From contig JAKUCV010004240.1 in NCBI GenBank assembly GCA_028386065.3, positions 61,162 to 125,161 of the forward strand: a DNA stretch of 64,000 nucleotides, read 5' to 3'. The notes under the pieces are model-generated. The model made no database searches. It saw only the letters and a program-made list of their open reading frames with translations, and was not told the DNA's origin. The DNA is from Turnera subulata. Taxonomy: Eukaryota; Streptophyta; Magnoliopsida; Malpighiales; Passifloraceae. Made by a program: the position numbers and the translations under genes. The number at the start of each line of letters is the position of its first letter. Position 1 is the stretch's first letter. This document shows, in pieces, positions 12,528-26,109 of the stretch.

Positions 12528-14035
12528 TGTAAGTAACCGGGCATGCAAACTTGACAATCAAGAGCAGCGAAAAGACCCGGAAACCTTGGAGGATCCAAGT
12601 GAAGCAACTAAATCGAACAACAAAAATGAACATACTTGAAACGGTTAGGATCTTTCACCTAACTGAAGAACCGAATCAGCTAGAGCAAGAAGGATATCCT
12701 GCTCCTCTACGGTATCCACACGAACCGTCGATCACAGCCGGAAATCGTCTCACGATCTCCAACCCGAGCACTCCTGAACCGTGGTGCTAGCTACAGATTT
12801 CCGGGAGCTATATGTGGTGTTTATGGTATCTCTTTCTTTCACAAAGAAGAGAGGAAGAAATGTGTGTGTTTCTTGCTCTGAAAAACCCAGTATACAGAAC
12901 GCAAGAGAGAGTGAGAAGGGTCAAGAGTAATCTGATTACTCTACCCCCAATTAGTGTTAAGAGACAATGGGATAATCGCCAACATGATGGCCCATTATCA
13001 TATATGATTATGTCTCCACATAACCATGTCCCCACTAATGTACAAACACTCATCACAGAACTAATTTGGTCCAATAATTCTGTCAATCACTGAACCAAAC
13101 CAGCCCAAAACGACCCTGGTCCAACCACGGTCCAACCACACCCGGTCGAACCATGGTCCAACCACGGTTCCACCACCTGCTCGAATCAACGGTTCTATGT
13201 GTGTGACCCTATTGGCACTTGTAGCATCCGGCAATAATTGTAAAATCTCATTTTGCAATTATAAGCAAAGAGCGGCGTCTAGCAACACATCATTGCTACC
13301 CGAAAGAAAAGATCAGTATTGATTCTATATGCCTCGGAACATGTCATCATCCTTTCGTCCCATTGTCAAGATTAAACCGAAACATGGAAAACGTCAATCT
13401 CGAATATGTTTAATCTTAGTTTCTTGATCCCCGAGTTAACTGTGTAAAACGGATACTAATGATATCACCATATCATATAATCCGAGCATGGCCATGCATT
13501 TACAGTTCAACTCTATCAAGAGGCCCATCTGAGAATATACCCGTTATATGGGTTGGACGAATCCCATCTTGATCAATCAAAACCCACTACACATTCATCA
13601 TATACCCAATGATTACCCTTAAGTCCACCCAGTTACGGATGACTAGGAATAATATCAAAGTATACGACTCATATGTTGGGAACCTTGATGATCTCAGGTC
13701 TAAGGACAATACATATAAGAACCACTAATGACAATCATATAACGTTCCATGTAGGGTTCTTATGTGGGTCGGTCCAGTCCACAAGTTCTCTAACTTGTAC
13801 CCGTATGTAGAATTCGTATCTCATACAATTCTCAACATACGCTAGTCTTAATTTATTATTACAACCCATCCATAATAATAATCGACTAGGGACATTTTAA
13901 GAATACAAAGTTTTCTAGGGTTATAAATATGTGCAAGCGATTATCTCATAATCATATTTGTTGGAATAACCTTAATGTTATACATGAATACAAATAAACA
14001 TCCATTGATTGGCTTTTGGGCATATTACACTAACA
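12528..14035 (-). repeat. 5' LTR of copia element A
   Basis: 1508 bp, TG...CA ends, same sequence as 5509-7063 apart from scattered changes and the 35-bp duplication found only in the other LTR. On the minus strand it carries CCGTTTCAAGTATGTT where the other LTR has CCGTTTCAGGTATGTT, a possible splice donor. Confidence 0.9.
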
Positions 14036-14372
14036 TTTCATCCCTCCGTTCAACCCGTTTGGTTTGTCCGGGAAGAATCCGGAGAAAATCGCTGACGTGG
14101 CGCACTTTTCAGTGCCACATCAGATTTTTGGGTCCCACATGTCAGGAAAAACCCACAACCAAACCAGTATCCATCCGACCGATTCCGCCCACCTAAATAT
14201 TCCGGAACCCAAAATATAATTTTATTATTTTTAATTATATAAATAATTTGAATAATAAAGTTGGTCTATTTCTAAAATAATAAACACAATGTATTTTTTT
14301 ATTTTATATTTAATAAAAAAATTCACAAATATTTTATTTTTTTTTTCCTTTTATATATATATTTGTACATAT

Positions 14373-14405
<33 letters not shown>

Positions 14406-16774
14406 TGGTTTCCCATCCGGTATCCGGAGCTTCACCCCGACTAATCCGGACTTGACCCCGGTCGCGTACTTGGTTATGGTGGGTGAGTCTCCCAATGGGG
14501 ATTTTCTGCATACACGAGGACTCGAACCCGAGACCTCGTTTAAGCGAAACAAGTCGCTTACCACTTGAACCAACCCCACATTGTTATATAAGGAAAATTG
14601 GAAGCAAAAGAAAGGGAGGAAAATAAAAAACGCCAAGCAGCATCGGGGGAAGGGGGGCCATCGTCTTCTTCCCCAACACACTGACGCTGCTACGCCACCT
14701 CGCTATCACCACGCCGTCAAGGGGAATCGACGTGTGTCTCCTCCTCCCCTCCTAGTTCTCGCAAAGCCGCGCCTCCCCCATCTCACGACGGTCTTCTCCT
14801 AGGATCCACCTCTCACCGCCCCCTCGCTCCACTTCCAAAGCGGCGGCCATCGATTCCCGCAACTCTCTTCACAAATTGCAACCTTCCTCTTCGCTGCTCC
14901 CCACCACGTCCAAGCAGCTGACACGACACACACCCACGCGCTGCAACACCACCGTCAGCAACACCAACCCAAGACCCACTAGTGGGAACTCCTCTCTTTT
15001 GGAGAAAGGGGAGATCCGCGGACCTGGAGGAGGTAGAATTCTAAATATGGGTACGAGGGGTCATCAAAAGCTAAAGCATTATTTATGTTTTGCACACTGC
15101 AGAGGGTGGAACTCAGGCTAGCAATTCTGCTAGTTCCACATCTTCAAACGCTATCCCATCAGGCCGATAGCTGCACCTTTCTTAAAGTGAGTGATGTCGG
15201 AAGAACGTTGCTTGATCTATCTATTCGTAAACGTGATAGTGGAAACAATATAGTCACTTGAGTATGCCCGAAAACAATAGCGGGTTACTTTAGTTCAAAA
15301 GAAATATCACCTCGAAGGCATGGAGGAACCGCATTCTTACTGTTCAATAGTTACTATACTAGTGAGTTCCCATTTGTATACTATAGAGCAGAGCGAATGA
15401 ACTCAATTCCATACCCGGACCTACAAGCCTGTATAGTTACATACAATTAATTAATTACATATAATACTAGTTATCTATCTTAATATAAGCAATTAACTAT
15501 AACTCAATACAAAAACCAAAATAGTTATTGTATGCTTGTTATACTCTAAGGACCCAATACGCAGGGATAATTGAATGACTCATATTATAGGGAACTCCAA
15601 TTATACACTAACTAATACACCCGAAGGAAAGCAAAGTGATCCTCGTGTAGGAGCATGAACGAGAAACTCTATATTGTCATACTATAGCTTTATAATTGCA
15701 GTCGCGGTTATGAGCTAAAAATCCTATCGCTTTACTGTTTATGTTGTCAATAGCTAACTAGTATACATTCCCTTCGGAAACTAGTGTTGTATTATAGCAA
15801 ACATGTATAACAGCAATATTGTGCCCTAAAACTATATATCAACCAGTATTCCCAACGGATATAACCGATCTCCTATATTAGCTAGTCGAAAAACTAGCTG
15901 ACTCCGTTGGGTAGCAGGAGGTTGTGTTTCGCTAGATGTGGAGCTACAGCAGCCAGTACACTTTCCAAGGCTATCCTTAGAAGGCAAGGTATCGGGGCAC
16001 ACATGAGCATTCCATACTCACCCCTAATGCCTAAAATCCTAAGCCTCTACTTGCCTTTTTCATCGCCCCTGACTCCGAAGGGACACGACTATAGACAAGA
16101 ATTACTCATGAAAGGCACTGGACAAGCTCCGCACGATTCATAAGCCTACACGCTAAAACAAGGCCATGTCTGCCGCCTATCTCTATATGGTAGACACCCC
16201 CAACCACTTAAGGATCATGGATCATCAAGATAGGTCAGATTCTCACCGAGCCCTATCTCTGCATGGCACCGTGCTGATGGCCATGCTCTACCAATTAGGG
16301 ACCCGAAAAATCCGAACCACGCCTGTGTTGTCTTGCCAATGATGCACGCCCTCATACCATGCACTACCAAGTGTGTGGACACGCCCCACCCATGCCTATT
16401 CCATGGTGGTGTCACCGAGCTCAGCCCGCATATGATAGTCAATATGCTGACAGCACCAATGACCCGTAGGAAAGTAGCCTTATCCCAGATGCGATTCTCC
16501 ATATCTCCAAAACCGCTTGGAATATGACCACTCCCTTTAGCACACATCATTAGCCATATTAAACCTTAATTACCAAGTCCTCACACCTCCACGAGAACCT
16601 CACTCCGGAGTGACCCGATCCGCCGAAGCCCCTTCTCATAGGAAATTCACCATAAATAAGAAAGGCCTCCAAACCTTGAAGGATAGAAAGTAAGAAAGTA
16701 GAACTACAAATTTTTCCCTTACTCTAACGAGGAAGATCATCAAACCTTAGTTGAAAGACTAAGCTCTTCAAACC
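14036..16774. repeat. segmental duplication, copy 1 part b
   Basis: Continues copy 1 after element A. Matches 24719-26109 and then 33601-34815 in copy 2. Copy 2 lacks about 550 bp corresponding to about 14552-15104, and the stretch after the shared GTTGGGTAGCAG differs (15919-15965 here, 33677-34006 there). It contains the SINE, a (TA)n run at about 14380-14405 and a GC-rich non-coding stretch at about 14640-14870. No gene was recognised. Near 15883-15902 there is a short hairpin, AGCTAGT-CGAAAA-ACTAGCT. Confidence 0.85.
14406..14582 (-). mobile_element. tRNA-derived SINE
   Basis: On the minus strand the 5' part has a pol III A box (TGGTTCAAGTGG, plus positions 14561-14572) and a B box (GGTTCGAGTCC, plus positions 14518-14528) about 33 nt apart, as in tRNA-derived SINEs. 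The 3' end runs into (TA)n. Length is about 177 bp. It encodes no protein. The element is present, truncated, at the matching place in copy 2, so it predates the duplication. Family name not assigned. Confidence 0.75.
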
Positions 16775-18004
16775 GACATCAAAGTTTTTCACAGGATAAA
16801 TTTGCAAACTACATCCATGCTGTTTGCAGGATCAAGCTTGCAACCTATAATAAGGTTTTACAGGATAAGACTTACAACCTACTCCTCTAAAGATCTCATA
16901 TCTTATGTATAAGAGACTCTGTATGAAGAGAACACAATTCACAAGTTCTCATCCAAATATATGTCTATAGTCTCTTAGAACTTCTTCTGCTGATTGGGAC
17001 CTCTTATATAGAGTCTTCATAATGTTCAAACTTGCTCCAAATAATCATAAATTTTTATAGAATTATTCTTTAAGATCTTGTACCAAATATAGAAATATTC
17101 CTCCAGATTTAGCCTCTTTAAAACCGAAACTGTCCAAATTAAATTTCTATCATTTTAGAGCTTTCCAAATCTATGAAGATACTTTCCTTATTTTAGAGAT
17201 ATGATGCCTTCAAGATATGTAATAATCTTCAAACGATCATAAGGCTAGCAAGATAAGCCAACAATTCAAATCTTCTAGATATTTTTGTCTTTTTCTCCTT
17301 CTTTTATAGTTCCATCATATATTAAAAAATATTTCTCAACGATGAAATTTTTCAAATTTTAAATCTGGAACTGGCAGAAAGCTCTCAATTTGCATGAAAA
17401 TAATTTGGTGCAAGATATGGTTTCTGACATGCCAAATCTACATAAAACTCTATGTTGATAGATGTCACTCCAGTCATGTCGAATCTTCATAAAGTTTTCT
17501 ATTATTATATATGGCTTTAGTCTGAGCCAGAATATAGTAATTCTCTAACCCAAATTGGTAGGCATAATATTTGGCTTCACAACAAGCCAAATCTCCTTGA
17601 AACTATATATGTTAAGATTGCTCTTATCAAAGTTGATTCTTATGGAAGATTATGATCCTTTGTAGTAGACACTGCCAGGTGGATCATTTTGCTGTAACGA
17701 ACTCTAACTTTGAATATCATCTTTCCTCGCACATCATTGTATCCTTGCACTCGTCATGCCTTTATAGATGATTGCACATTTGTTGAGCTTTAGGCAGATC
17801 AAAGTGAACCTTTTCCTACTTAGAATCAATAGGTTGGTTGTTACTGCTATCATTTTACTTTCTCGTGGAAATGCTCATTGCTCTAACATTCAGCTCTGTT
17901 CGTGCCAAATCTCTCCTGTTTGTGGTGAAGCATCACCATACTTCTGTAGAGGATTGCATATGCCAAGATTAAGCTTCAACTCTGTCAATTACTCTTCTCC
18001 CAAT
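16775..18004. other. non-coding interval, nothing identified
   Basis: AT-rich DNA between the end of duplication copy 1 and the hAT element. Only short frames without recognisable domains (for example 17768-18007). The style, with many short TTGCAGGAT/TTTACAGGAT phrases at 16800-16880, suggests old LTR material but I found no ends. Confidence 0.5.
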
Positions 18005-19114
18005 TAGACCTGACAATTCGTATTCGCGGGTCGGGTTCGTGTAGGGCCAGATAGGTAAACAGGTATCGAACCCTCAACCCGAACACGGCACGATTAATAA
18101 TCGGGTCGTGTCAACAAGAAGCCCACTAAAAGGCAGGTCAAACGCGGGTTGACCTGCTCAACCTGTTTAATTGATAGTTCAATATTTGGGTATCCATTTA
18201 TTAGACCGGCTTACCTGTTTAAGTATCCGTTTACAAAAATTGTAAACAATTGACAAACAAACAACCCATTTACCTATTACTAATTTACAAAAAATTATAC
18301 ACAAGACGAATCTATGAAAGCCTAAATGCTTTATAGTGAAGAAAGAATACATCATCGGTTCAACATTTACTCTGTATTAACTAATTAGTGACAATAAAAA
18401 AGAAAGAATGCATCATCAGGTTTGTTTGATGATTCCTGTTCTACATTACAATGCATTACAATGAAAGAACTAGTGCTATTCTATAATCGACAACACAGTA
18501 CCTTAATAATGCATTTATATCAGAAGGCAGCTTTTCTTTGGATCAGCAGATGTTGGGATCGATTAAATCAAGCCGATTTCGGGTTTCTAAGAAGTAGCCG
18601 GAGAGGAAGACCGGAGAATAGATGCCAATTTGGGGTTTCCACATCGCATCACGTCGCTTTGCTGCACGGTCAGTGTCAGTCACACAAGCCTCGACAACGA
18701 GATCAATCTACTTGGGTTTTTTTAGTTTACAAAGATTGGCTTTTTATTGTGTTTGAAATCAACAGAGGACAGAGTTGTATAACTTGTGTTTGAGAGGGAG
18801 AGAGGTATGTTTCAGAGTGAGAGAGAGTCTTGGGGTGTCGGCTGCAAAACTCATTGCATTGATAGGGTTTTGCTTTCTTCCTTTTTTCCACATTTACCCT
18901 TCACCTTTTAGTGAGGAAATATAAAAATAAAAAAACAGTGAATCTCAATTAAACGGCTTAAACCTGCCAACCAGCGGGTTGACCCGTGATCTGAACTGTT
19001 TTTATTGGTGTTGGGTCGGGTCGACCCATTTAATTAAATATGTCAAAAACCTCTGATCTATACCTGCTAATTTCGTGTCGGGTTGTCGTGTCAATACCCA
19101 TTTTGCGAGGTCTA
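18005..19114. mobile_element. non-autonomous hAT element with perfect 8-bp TSD
   Basis: 1110 bp bounded by CTCCCAAT (17997-18004) and CTCCCAAT (19115-19122), the 8-bp target duplication typical of hAT. Left end TAGACCTGACAATTCG; right end, reversed, TAGACCTCGCAAAATGG, so the inverted terminus is TAGACCT with partial matching beyond. The subterminal regions are rich in CGGGT/ACCCG runs. No transposase frame is visible. The duplicated remnant at 2833-3113 has the same right end and flank. Confidence 0.88.
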
Positions 19115-19334
19115 CTCCCAATGGCTTGGTGAATATTATTCATCTTTGTCTAGTTGAGAGTTGTGCATATTGAGTTTAGACCACTTTTGACTGCACCTAG
19201 ACCAAGTCTCTTTAACCACTTTAGACTGATTAATGATGAATCTGTTGTTGAGCTACAATGCTTGGAATTCTGAAGAAGAAAAATAAATCACCTTCAAGCT
19301 TTTCTAAATTCTTGCATAAACACTTGTTAGTAAC
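18834..19334. repeat. segmental duplication, copy 2 part a
   Basis: Matches 2833-3333 at offset 16001; includes the right part of the hAT element and about 210 bp beyond it. Interrupted at 19335 by a solo LTR. No gene. Confidence 0.9.
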
Positions 19335-22281
19335 TGAAACGCCACGATCCGTATTTATCGTTACACACAGTAAACACGTGGGACCACATACTATTACAGT
19401 AACCACAATAGTAAATATCACAACCAACAGTATTGATACAATAAAAATACTTAATACATCAACAATACTTGTCCCGGCACGGGAACATTATTACAACAAG
19501 CAACCGAATCAAGAAATAAAATGCAAGCAGCGGAAGTCTTAATACAATACAACAATAGTGAACAGTATGAACATGATGCAACACAGGATGGATCCGGGCC
19601 TGGCAGAGGGTGCGCCACAGCTTGCCTCGAGCGTACCTGAGCTACGCACAATCAAACTACGCGACTAGGTCACGCAGGCGAGGGGTGAGTCTAAAGTGCT
19701 CACCGGGTAAAATCCAAAAGTAAATATACACAAACAACAACCGTAAATAATCCAAGTCACATCAACAGCAGTTAACTAAGCTTCACACGAACCCCAAGTA
19801 ACACACTCTGTGATCCTAGACACGCTATACCAATTTTATTATGAGGGCCTCTATCACTAGTTAAATGGTGGCCGTCGCCTGGTAGTCAAGCTAGCTAGCC
19901 CGTGGACCCCGCCCTGGTACCTCCACGTATAACTGGCACTGTCAGGGAGCAGACCCCAAGCACACTCTCCCCAGCACCTAAAATAAAAAAATTGGTACAG
20001 ACAGGGAGCAGACCCCCAAGCACACTCTCCCCCAGCACCATAAAATTAGACTACCATCTGGTTGTTCCAATATTTAACTGTAATTTACTAGATGTCTAAG
20101 TGTATCCAGTTTTATTATTTCTTTACCCTTATCTAGTTACCTAATTTCTATTTTCCTCCATTAACTCATTATCCCGAGCAGGCTCACAGCCTCTCCGCTC
20201 GTCTGGATAATACAAGCTTATTTCAACTAGTACCCTCGGTACTCTACTCACACAATTCCCACAGCCAACAACAACAGTAATTTCCTACTAATACCAACAT
20301 TTCCAACATTTTCAATAACATCAACAGTAGCATCAATTCAGCAACATCAACGGCAACAAATATCAATTAAATTCATCTCACAACAACCATTTACAGCCAC
20401 AAAGAATTATTCAAGCATATAACACAACAGCAACTTGGTACTACGGGCAGTATATAAATATTTACTTATCCTCACCTTATCCGATTTTCTATTCCTAATA
20501 GTCCTCGAAGTGTTCCGGCTCAGGCTCCTCGGGGTACTGCTCGTTATAAATTCCTATATCAAACAACAATTTATGCACATATAAGATGATATGCGAATGC
20601 TCGACTATTACTGTAAGCTGTAAAATAATTACTGGACCTACTCGGTACTTCCCCGGGTTATTCCCATTATCGTCATAATTCACCATTTAATTACATAGGT
20701 CGGAAATATTTTACCATAACTTTATCCGGTTATTATTCCGGTACGTATTTACTTTGATAATACCCTTTCCATTTTTATTTTCCTTAAGTATGTACGTTCC
20801 AAAATATTTGATAAAAATAATTATTATTCTTTCCAAGGGTATTAGCTATCATAAAATAATCTTTCTAGAAATTATTCATATGTACATATTTTCTGGTAGT
20901 ATATTCCATGGTACACATCTCTAGGAGTAATACTATAATTTAACAATTATGTTATAATTATCTTATTTTTTTGAAAAGATTATAACAAGATAATTACTTC
21001 ATTTATTTCTATATAATATACCATATAATCTTTCCAAGTATTAATCCTTATTATTTTTTTTCTATTTTATTCTTTTTTTCTAGAATTTTATTTTTTTCTC
21101 TTTTCTTCTTTTTTTTTTAATTCGGACTGGGCCTTACTGTGCAGCCCATGTCCAAAAACCCAACCTAGGGCACAAAACCAGGCACCAGGCCCAAGTCAAG
21201 ACCCAGGCGAAGCAGCAGGCTCGTGCCAAGCTTGGCCCAGTATTCGCGTGGCCCAAGGATCTGACCCAGAGCCTCACCCGGTTGTACAGTTGGGTCGACC
21301 CGCGACCCACACGCACACACCGGGTCTGCAGCCAAGCTCACCTAGTGGCGACGGGGTGGCGGACGGGAGCGAGGCGCGGACCGGACGGCAACGAAGGTAG
21401 AGGCATCGCGAGGAAGGAGACGTGGCGTTGGCGAGGGAGACGGTGACTGGTGTTGCTCGTCGGCAGCAGCACGGTGGCAACTCAGGCGGCGGCGTTGGCC
21501 GTCGTCGATCTGCTGCAACTGGACGGCGGCGACGCAAGGCGACACGAGAAGAAGGACGACGGCGGCTGCAGGCGGTTGTTGACGCCAGCAGGGGGAGAGA
21601 GACGATGGGCGGTGCTCAGTGGTGCTCGGGTGGCGGACGCGTGTGGTGGAGGAGAAGAAGATGGTGGCGTGGTGTCGTTTGTGTTTGTTTCTTTTCCTCT
21701 TTTTTTTTTCTTATTATTATTTTTCTCGTTTTGGTTGCAGAGGAAGGAACGAAAACTGGCAGAATTGTTTGCAGGAAATGATGGTGAGGTTGATGAGTGC
21801 AGGGGAAAGTAATGGGTTGCAGGCAGTGAAGTTTTTGCAGAAGGGAATGGATGGTGATGATGCTGGCTGTTATGGTGTTTATGTAGGCAGAAGAAGAGTA
21901 TGCAGAGCACTGGCAAATCACGAGCATCACAGGGGAAACAAGAGTTCATGTGCATACAGGAGCAAGGCGGCTGCATAATTCAATTATGCAGTCGTGTCCC
22001 GACCGGACCAGAAATTAACTATAATACCCCGTTGGCTTTATTTTTGGTCCGATAATTCGAGGTTAAACCTGACTTTTCTGAAGATTCCTGGACCCGAAAA
22101 ATACCAACTCTGGTCCGTAAAATCCGCAGAAAAATCTCGAGCGTGGGGTAAGGGTCGGTTTCGGAATCCGATGCATAATTTACCCTGAAATAATTACCCA
22201 AGACTATTTTACATGGTAAATTACTGTACAAAATATTTTTACAGTCCCGGTAAAATGTAAATTTTTACCTGGGCTGTTACA
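19335..22281. mobile_element. solo LTR, long (about 2.9 kb), probably Ty3/gypsy chromovirus
   Basis: 2947 bp with TG...CA ends (TGAAACGCCACG ... GGGCTGTTACA) and a perfect 5-bp target duplication GTAAC (19330-19334 and 22282-22286). The unoccupied site is read directly in duplication copy 1 at about 3328-3340. No gag-pol is present, so it is a solo LTR formed by LTR-LTR recombination. The long LTR and termini of the TGTAACA/GGGTGTTACA style suggest the Tekay/Del group; that assignment is tentative. A roughly 62-bp imperfect tandem repeat (CAGGGAGCAGACCCC units) lies at about 19935-20040, and a GC-rich stretch at 21270-21660 gives overlapping frames on both strands that I do not consider genes. 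Confidence 0.88.
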
Positions 22282-22797
22282 GTAACACCATAGCTCAGCA
22301 CTAATCAAGAATCGCCACGGAATTCCAAGAATTCTTGTTGTAGACAGATTGGATAAACATATTTAAAAACATAAAAAAATATGTAATCATCTAGCGTAAT
22401 CAATAATATAATTATTTCATTATCAAGATTGTGTTCCAAATTACTTAGATTTAGATAACGTCAAGAGATTTGGAGTGGGCATCGACATGCTTGCCATGCA
22501 GCGCGGGTCAACTGAATCTGTATGGTGGATATATTCATNAGTAACACCATAGCTCAGCACTAATCAAGAATCGCCACGGAATTCCAAGAATTCTTGTTGT
22601 AGACAGATTGGATAAACATATTTAAAAACATAAAAAAATATGTAATCATCTAGCGTAATCAATAATATAATTATTTCATTATCAAGATTGTGTTCCAAAT
22701 TACTTAGATTTAGATAACGTCAAGAGATTTGGAGTGGGCATCGACATGCTTGCCATGCAGCGCGGGTCAACTGAATCTGTATGGTGGATATATTCAT
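22281..22797. other. assembly join: single N between two copies of a 258-bp sequence
   Basis: The single N at 22539 separates 22281-22538 from 22540-22797, which read the same. In copy 1 this sequence occurs once. The simplest reading is two contig ends that overlap and were not merged. Confidence 0.85.
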
Positions 22798-25700
22798 AGA
22801 AAGTTGTTATATGTTTAGTCCATCTTTTACCAGCCATATATTCCAAGTAAATGTAATTAAATATTCAACTAGATCCTCCAAATAAAACAATTAAGTCGCT
22901 AAATGAAAGAGAAAAGTCGGTAAATGTCTATGACAATAGCATTCCACATTCAATGAAATAAAAATGTATAGAGAGATAGTCAATGCCTAATAGTATTAAT
23001 TTACAAACAGAAAGCAATAAATATGTAAACATTAAATGCAATAACTAATTTCGTATATAACTTTATACATTTCCTAGAATCGTAATCGTTTCTATACAAT
23101 AAATATTACATTTCACCATATGTATTTGAGATCATATTATATCATGTTAATGAATTAGTAATTTAAAATTAAGAAATTACTGATACAAAAAATTTAGACA
23201 TTTAATTTTAAACAAATTTTATGGTATAGTATAAAGAATATTATATGGGTTAAAAATAAATCAACCAAAAAGTATGAGCTATGCTGACTCTATGCTTTAG
23301 TCAACTTTTTGTCTGATGATTATTAATTAATAATGCAATACATGAAGATTATTTAATCATGCTGATAATAATTAGAATAGTATAACAGTAAATGTGATAA
23401 CAGTATAAAAATTAATTTATTTGAAAAAATATTTATTAAAATTTTAAAATTTGAATGGAGCAGGTGGCTGTACAAAAACCATACGATATGGACCAACAGA
23501 CCGATATTTCATGAGAAATTCTCATATTGGCCTTGAACAAGATGTCTTCAACATGTGGAAACCAAGGTTGAAGGTGGAACGGGTCGAATGAAACTGAGAG
23601 GAATAATCGTTAAATAAAAGGGACTAATTTGTCATATAATTAATAATGTAGTTATGTCGTTTTCGGAGAGTTACTTAGACTTAGATAACGTCATGCAGCG
23701 GGGGTCAGCTAAATTTGTATGGTGGATATATTTATAGAAAAAACGTTTTCTAAATAATATATTTAGTCCATCTTTTACCAGATTTAGTCCACCTTTTACT
23801 AGAGGCCGGTAAATGTCTCTGTTCTTTTTTTTGGTACATAATGTCTTTGTCCTACTACAAAAAATTAAATTACAAAGAAAATTGCGGGTTGGGAACTGGG
23901 AAGCCAATGGTTTTTCATTCTTCCATATAAATATTTATCCTTGCGTAAATTAAGCCCCTTTTTCTGGTAAATGTAGGATACCAAAGCCCTTATATTAATC
24001 ACTATTGAGGAGAGGTTACAGCAATAGGAGGAGTACAACACCCCAAAGCATACCCAAATCTAAACACAACTTCCATTAATTTATTCCCCAATATAAATCT
24101 TTTCTTACTATGAATAATTTTTTTTTGAAAAATCATTTTTTCTATCATACATAATAATTTTCTATTAATTTCTCCGCCATCGCCTCTCATGACATGACAT
24201 TTTGTGTACCTTTTTTTTATTATTAAAAGAGCACTCTTCATTCATATAAACAATCCAGAGATCTAAGAATATATAATTGAAGATCTAATCCTACAAAAGT
24301 GAAAGAAAAATTAAACGTAAGAATTCATCGCAACCTACCCCATACGAGATCTATATCCTTGGAATGAGGATTTATAAAAGCACACTCCCACAACGGAAGT
24401 CATAACCTGTATGGTCCCGTGCAACAACTAACAAGCTAATAGGCGAAGGCGAGGCATGAAGAAGAAACTAGTGCGAGATCACAACCGAGAATGGAAGTCA
24501 ACGCAACCAGAGAGATTGAAGACAGATGGCATCCGCTAATATGCGTTTTATGGCTCTAAGATAAGATTCTTTAGGAAAAGAATGAAATCGAGCACATAAA
24601 CACATACTAAACATAATGGCATGTCTTGTGGCAGTGAGATATGGATTAAAGCATTTTTCGTCCTTGTGTAAGACTTCAAAGTTGGATTTCATCCTCGTGT
24701 AGGTTTTGGCCTCTTTTATCCCTCCGTTCAACCCGTTTAGTTAGTCCGGGCAGAATCCGGCGAAAATCGCTGACGTGGCGCACTTTTCAGTGCCACATCA
24801 GATTTTTGGGTCCCACATGTCAGGAAAAACCCACAGCCAAACCAGGATCCATCCGACCGATTCCGCCCACCTAAATATTCCGGAACCCAAAATACAATTT
24901 TATTATTTTTAATTATATAAATAATTTGACTAATAAAGTTGGTCTATTTCTAAAATAATAAACACAATGTATTTTTTTATTTTATATTTAATAAAAAATT
25001 TCACAAATATCTTATTTTTTGTTTCCTTTTATATATATATTTGTACATATATACTTTATATATATATATATATATATTGGTTTCCCATCCGGTATCCGGA
25101 GCTTCACCCCGACTAATCCGGACTTGACCCAGGTCACGTACTTGGTTATGGTGGGTGAGACTCCCAATGGGGATTTTCTGCATACACGAGGACTCGAACC
25201 CGAGACCTCGCTTAAGCGAAACAAGTCAGGGGGTGGAACTCAGGGGGTGGAACTCAGGCAAGCAATTCTACTAGTTCCACATCTTCAAACGCTATCCCAT
25301 TAGGCTGATAACTGCTTCTTTCTTAAAGTGAGTGATGTCGGAATATCTATTCGTAAACGTGATAGCAGAAACAATATAGTCAATTGAGTTTGCCCGAAAA
25401 CAATAGCAGGTTACTTTAGTTCAAAAGAAATATCACCTCGAAGGCATGGAGGAACCGCAATCTTACAGTTCAATAGTTAGTATACTAGTGAGTTCCCATT
25501 TGTGTACTATAGAGCAGAGCGAATGAACTCAATTCCATACACGGACCTACAAGCCTATATAGTTACATACAATTAATTAATTAGATATAATACTAGTTAT
25601 CTAACTCAATTCCATACACGGACCTACAAGCCTATATAGTTACATACAATTAATTAATTAGATATAATACTAGTTATCTATCTTAATATAAGCAATTAAC

Positions 25701-26109
25701 TATAACTCAATACAAAAACCGAAATAGTTATTGTATGCTTGTTATACTCTAAGGACCCAATATGTAGGGATAATTGAATAACTCATATTACAGGGAACTC
25801 CAATTATACGAACTAATACACCTGAAGGAAAGCAAAGTGATTCTCGTGTAGGAGCATGAACGAGAAACTCTATATTGTCATACTATAGCTCCTTAATTGC
25901 AGTCGCAGTTATGAGCTAAAAATCCTATCGCTTTACTGTTTATGTTGTCAATAGCTAACTAGTATACATTCGCTTCGAAAACTAGTGTTGTATTATAGCA
26001 AACAGGTATGACAGCAATATTGTGCGTTAGAACTATATATCAACCAGTATTCCCAACGGATATAACCGATCTCCTATATTAGCTAGTCGAAAAACTAGCT
26101 GACTCCGTT
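22540..26109. repeat. segmental duplication, copy 2 part b
   Basis: Matches 3329-5508 (offset 19211) and continues into the counterpart of 14040-15907 with no copia insertion, which gives the nearly empty site of element A at about 24711-24725. It has lost the counterpart of about 14552-15104. It carries a 77-bp tandem duplication (units at 25526 and 25603) that copy 1 lacks. No gene recognised. Confidence 0.9.
25079..25227 (-). mobile_element. tRNA-derived SINE, truncated
   Basis: Same element as 14406-14582. The B box (GGTTCGAGTCC on the minus strand, plus 25190-25200) is present, but the sequence stops at 25227 before the A box, where a deletion joins it to GGGGGTGGAACTCA, itself repeated twice. 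Confidence 0.75.

Larger units (their letters stand above)
5509..14035 (-). mobile_element. copia element A (full-length, degenerate)
   Basis: An 8527-bp Ty1/copia element on the minus strand: 5' LTR 14035-12528, tRNA-Met-type PBS, long leader with a palindrome array, gag-pol pseudogene, polypurine tract, 3' LTR 7063-5509. The flanks are TTTCT (5504-5508) and TTTCA (14036-14040), a 5-bp target duplication with one change. Copy 2 of the segmental duplication has the nearly empty site at about 24711-24725, which supports the boundaries. Polyprotein order is GAG-PR-IN-RT-RH, which defines copia. The lineage within copia was not assigned. Confidence 0.92.

Noticed and set aside
14370..14405. (TA)n run as an origin or a special regulatory site
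   Set aside because: It is the 3' tail of the adjacent SINE and an ordinary microsatellite.
21270..21980. Overlapping open frames of 100-164 codons on both strands
   Set aside because: They lie inside the solo LTR, come from GC-rich simple sequence (CGGCGGCG and TTTTCTT runs) and have no domain.
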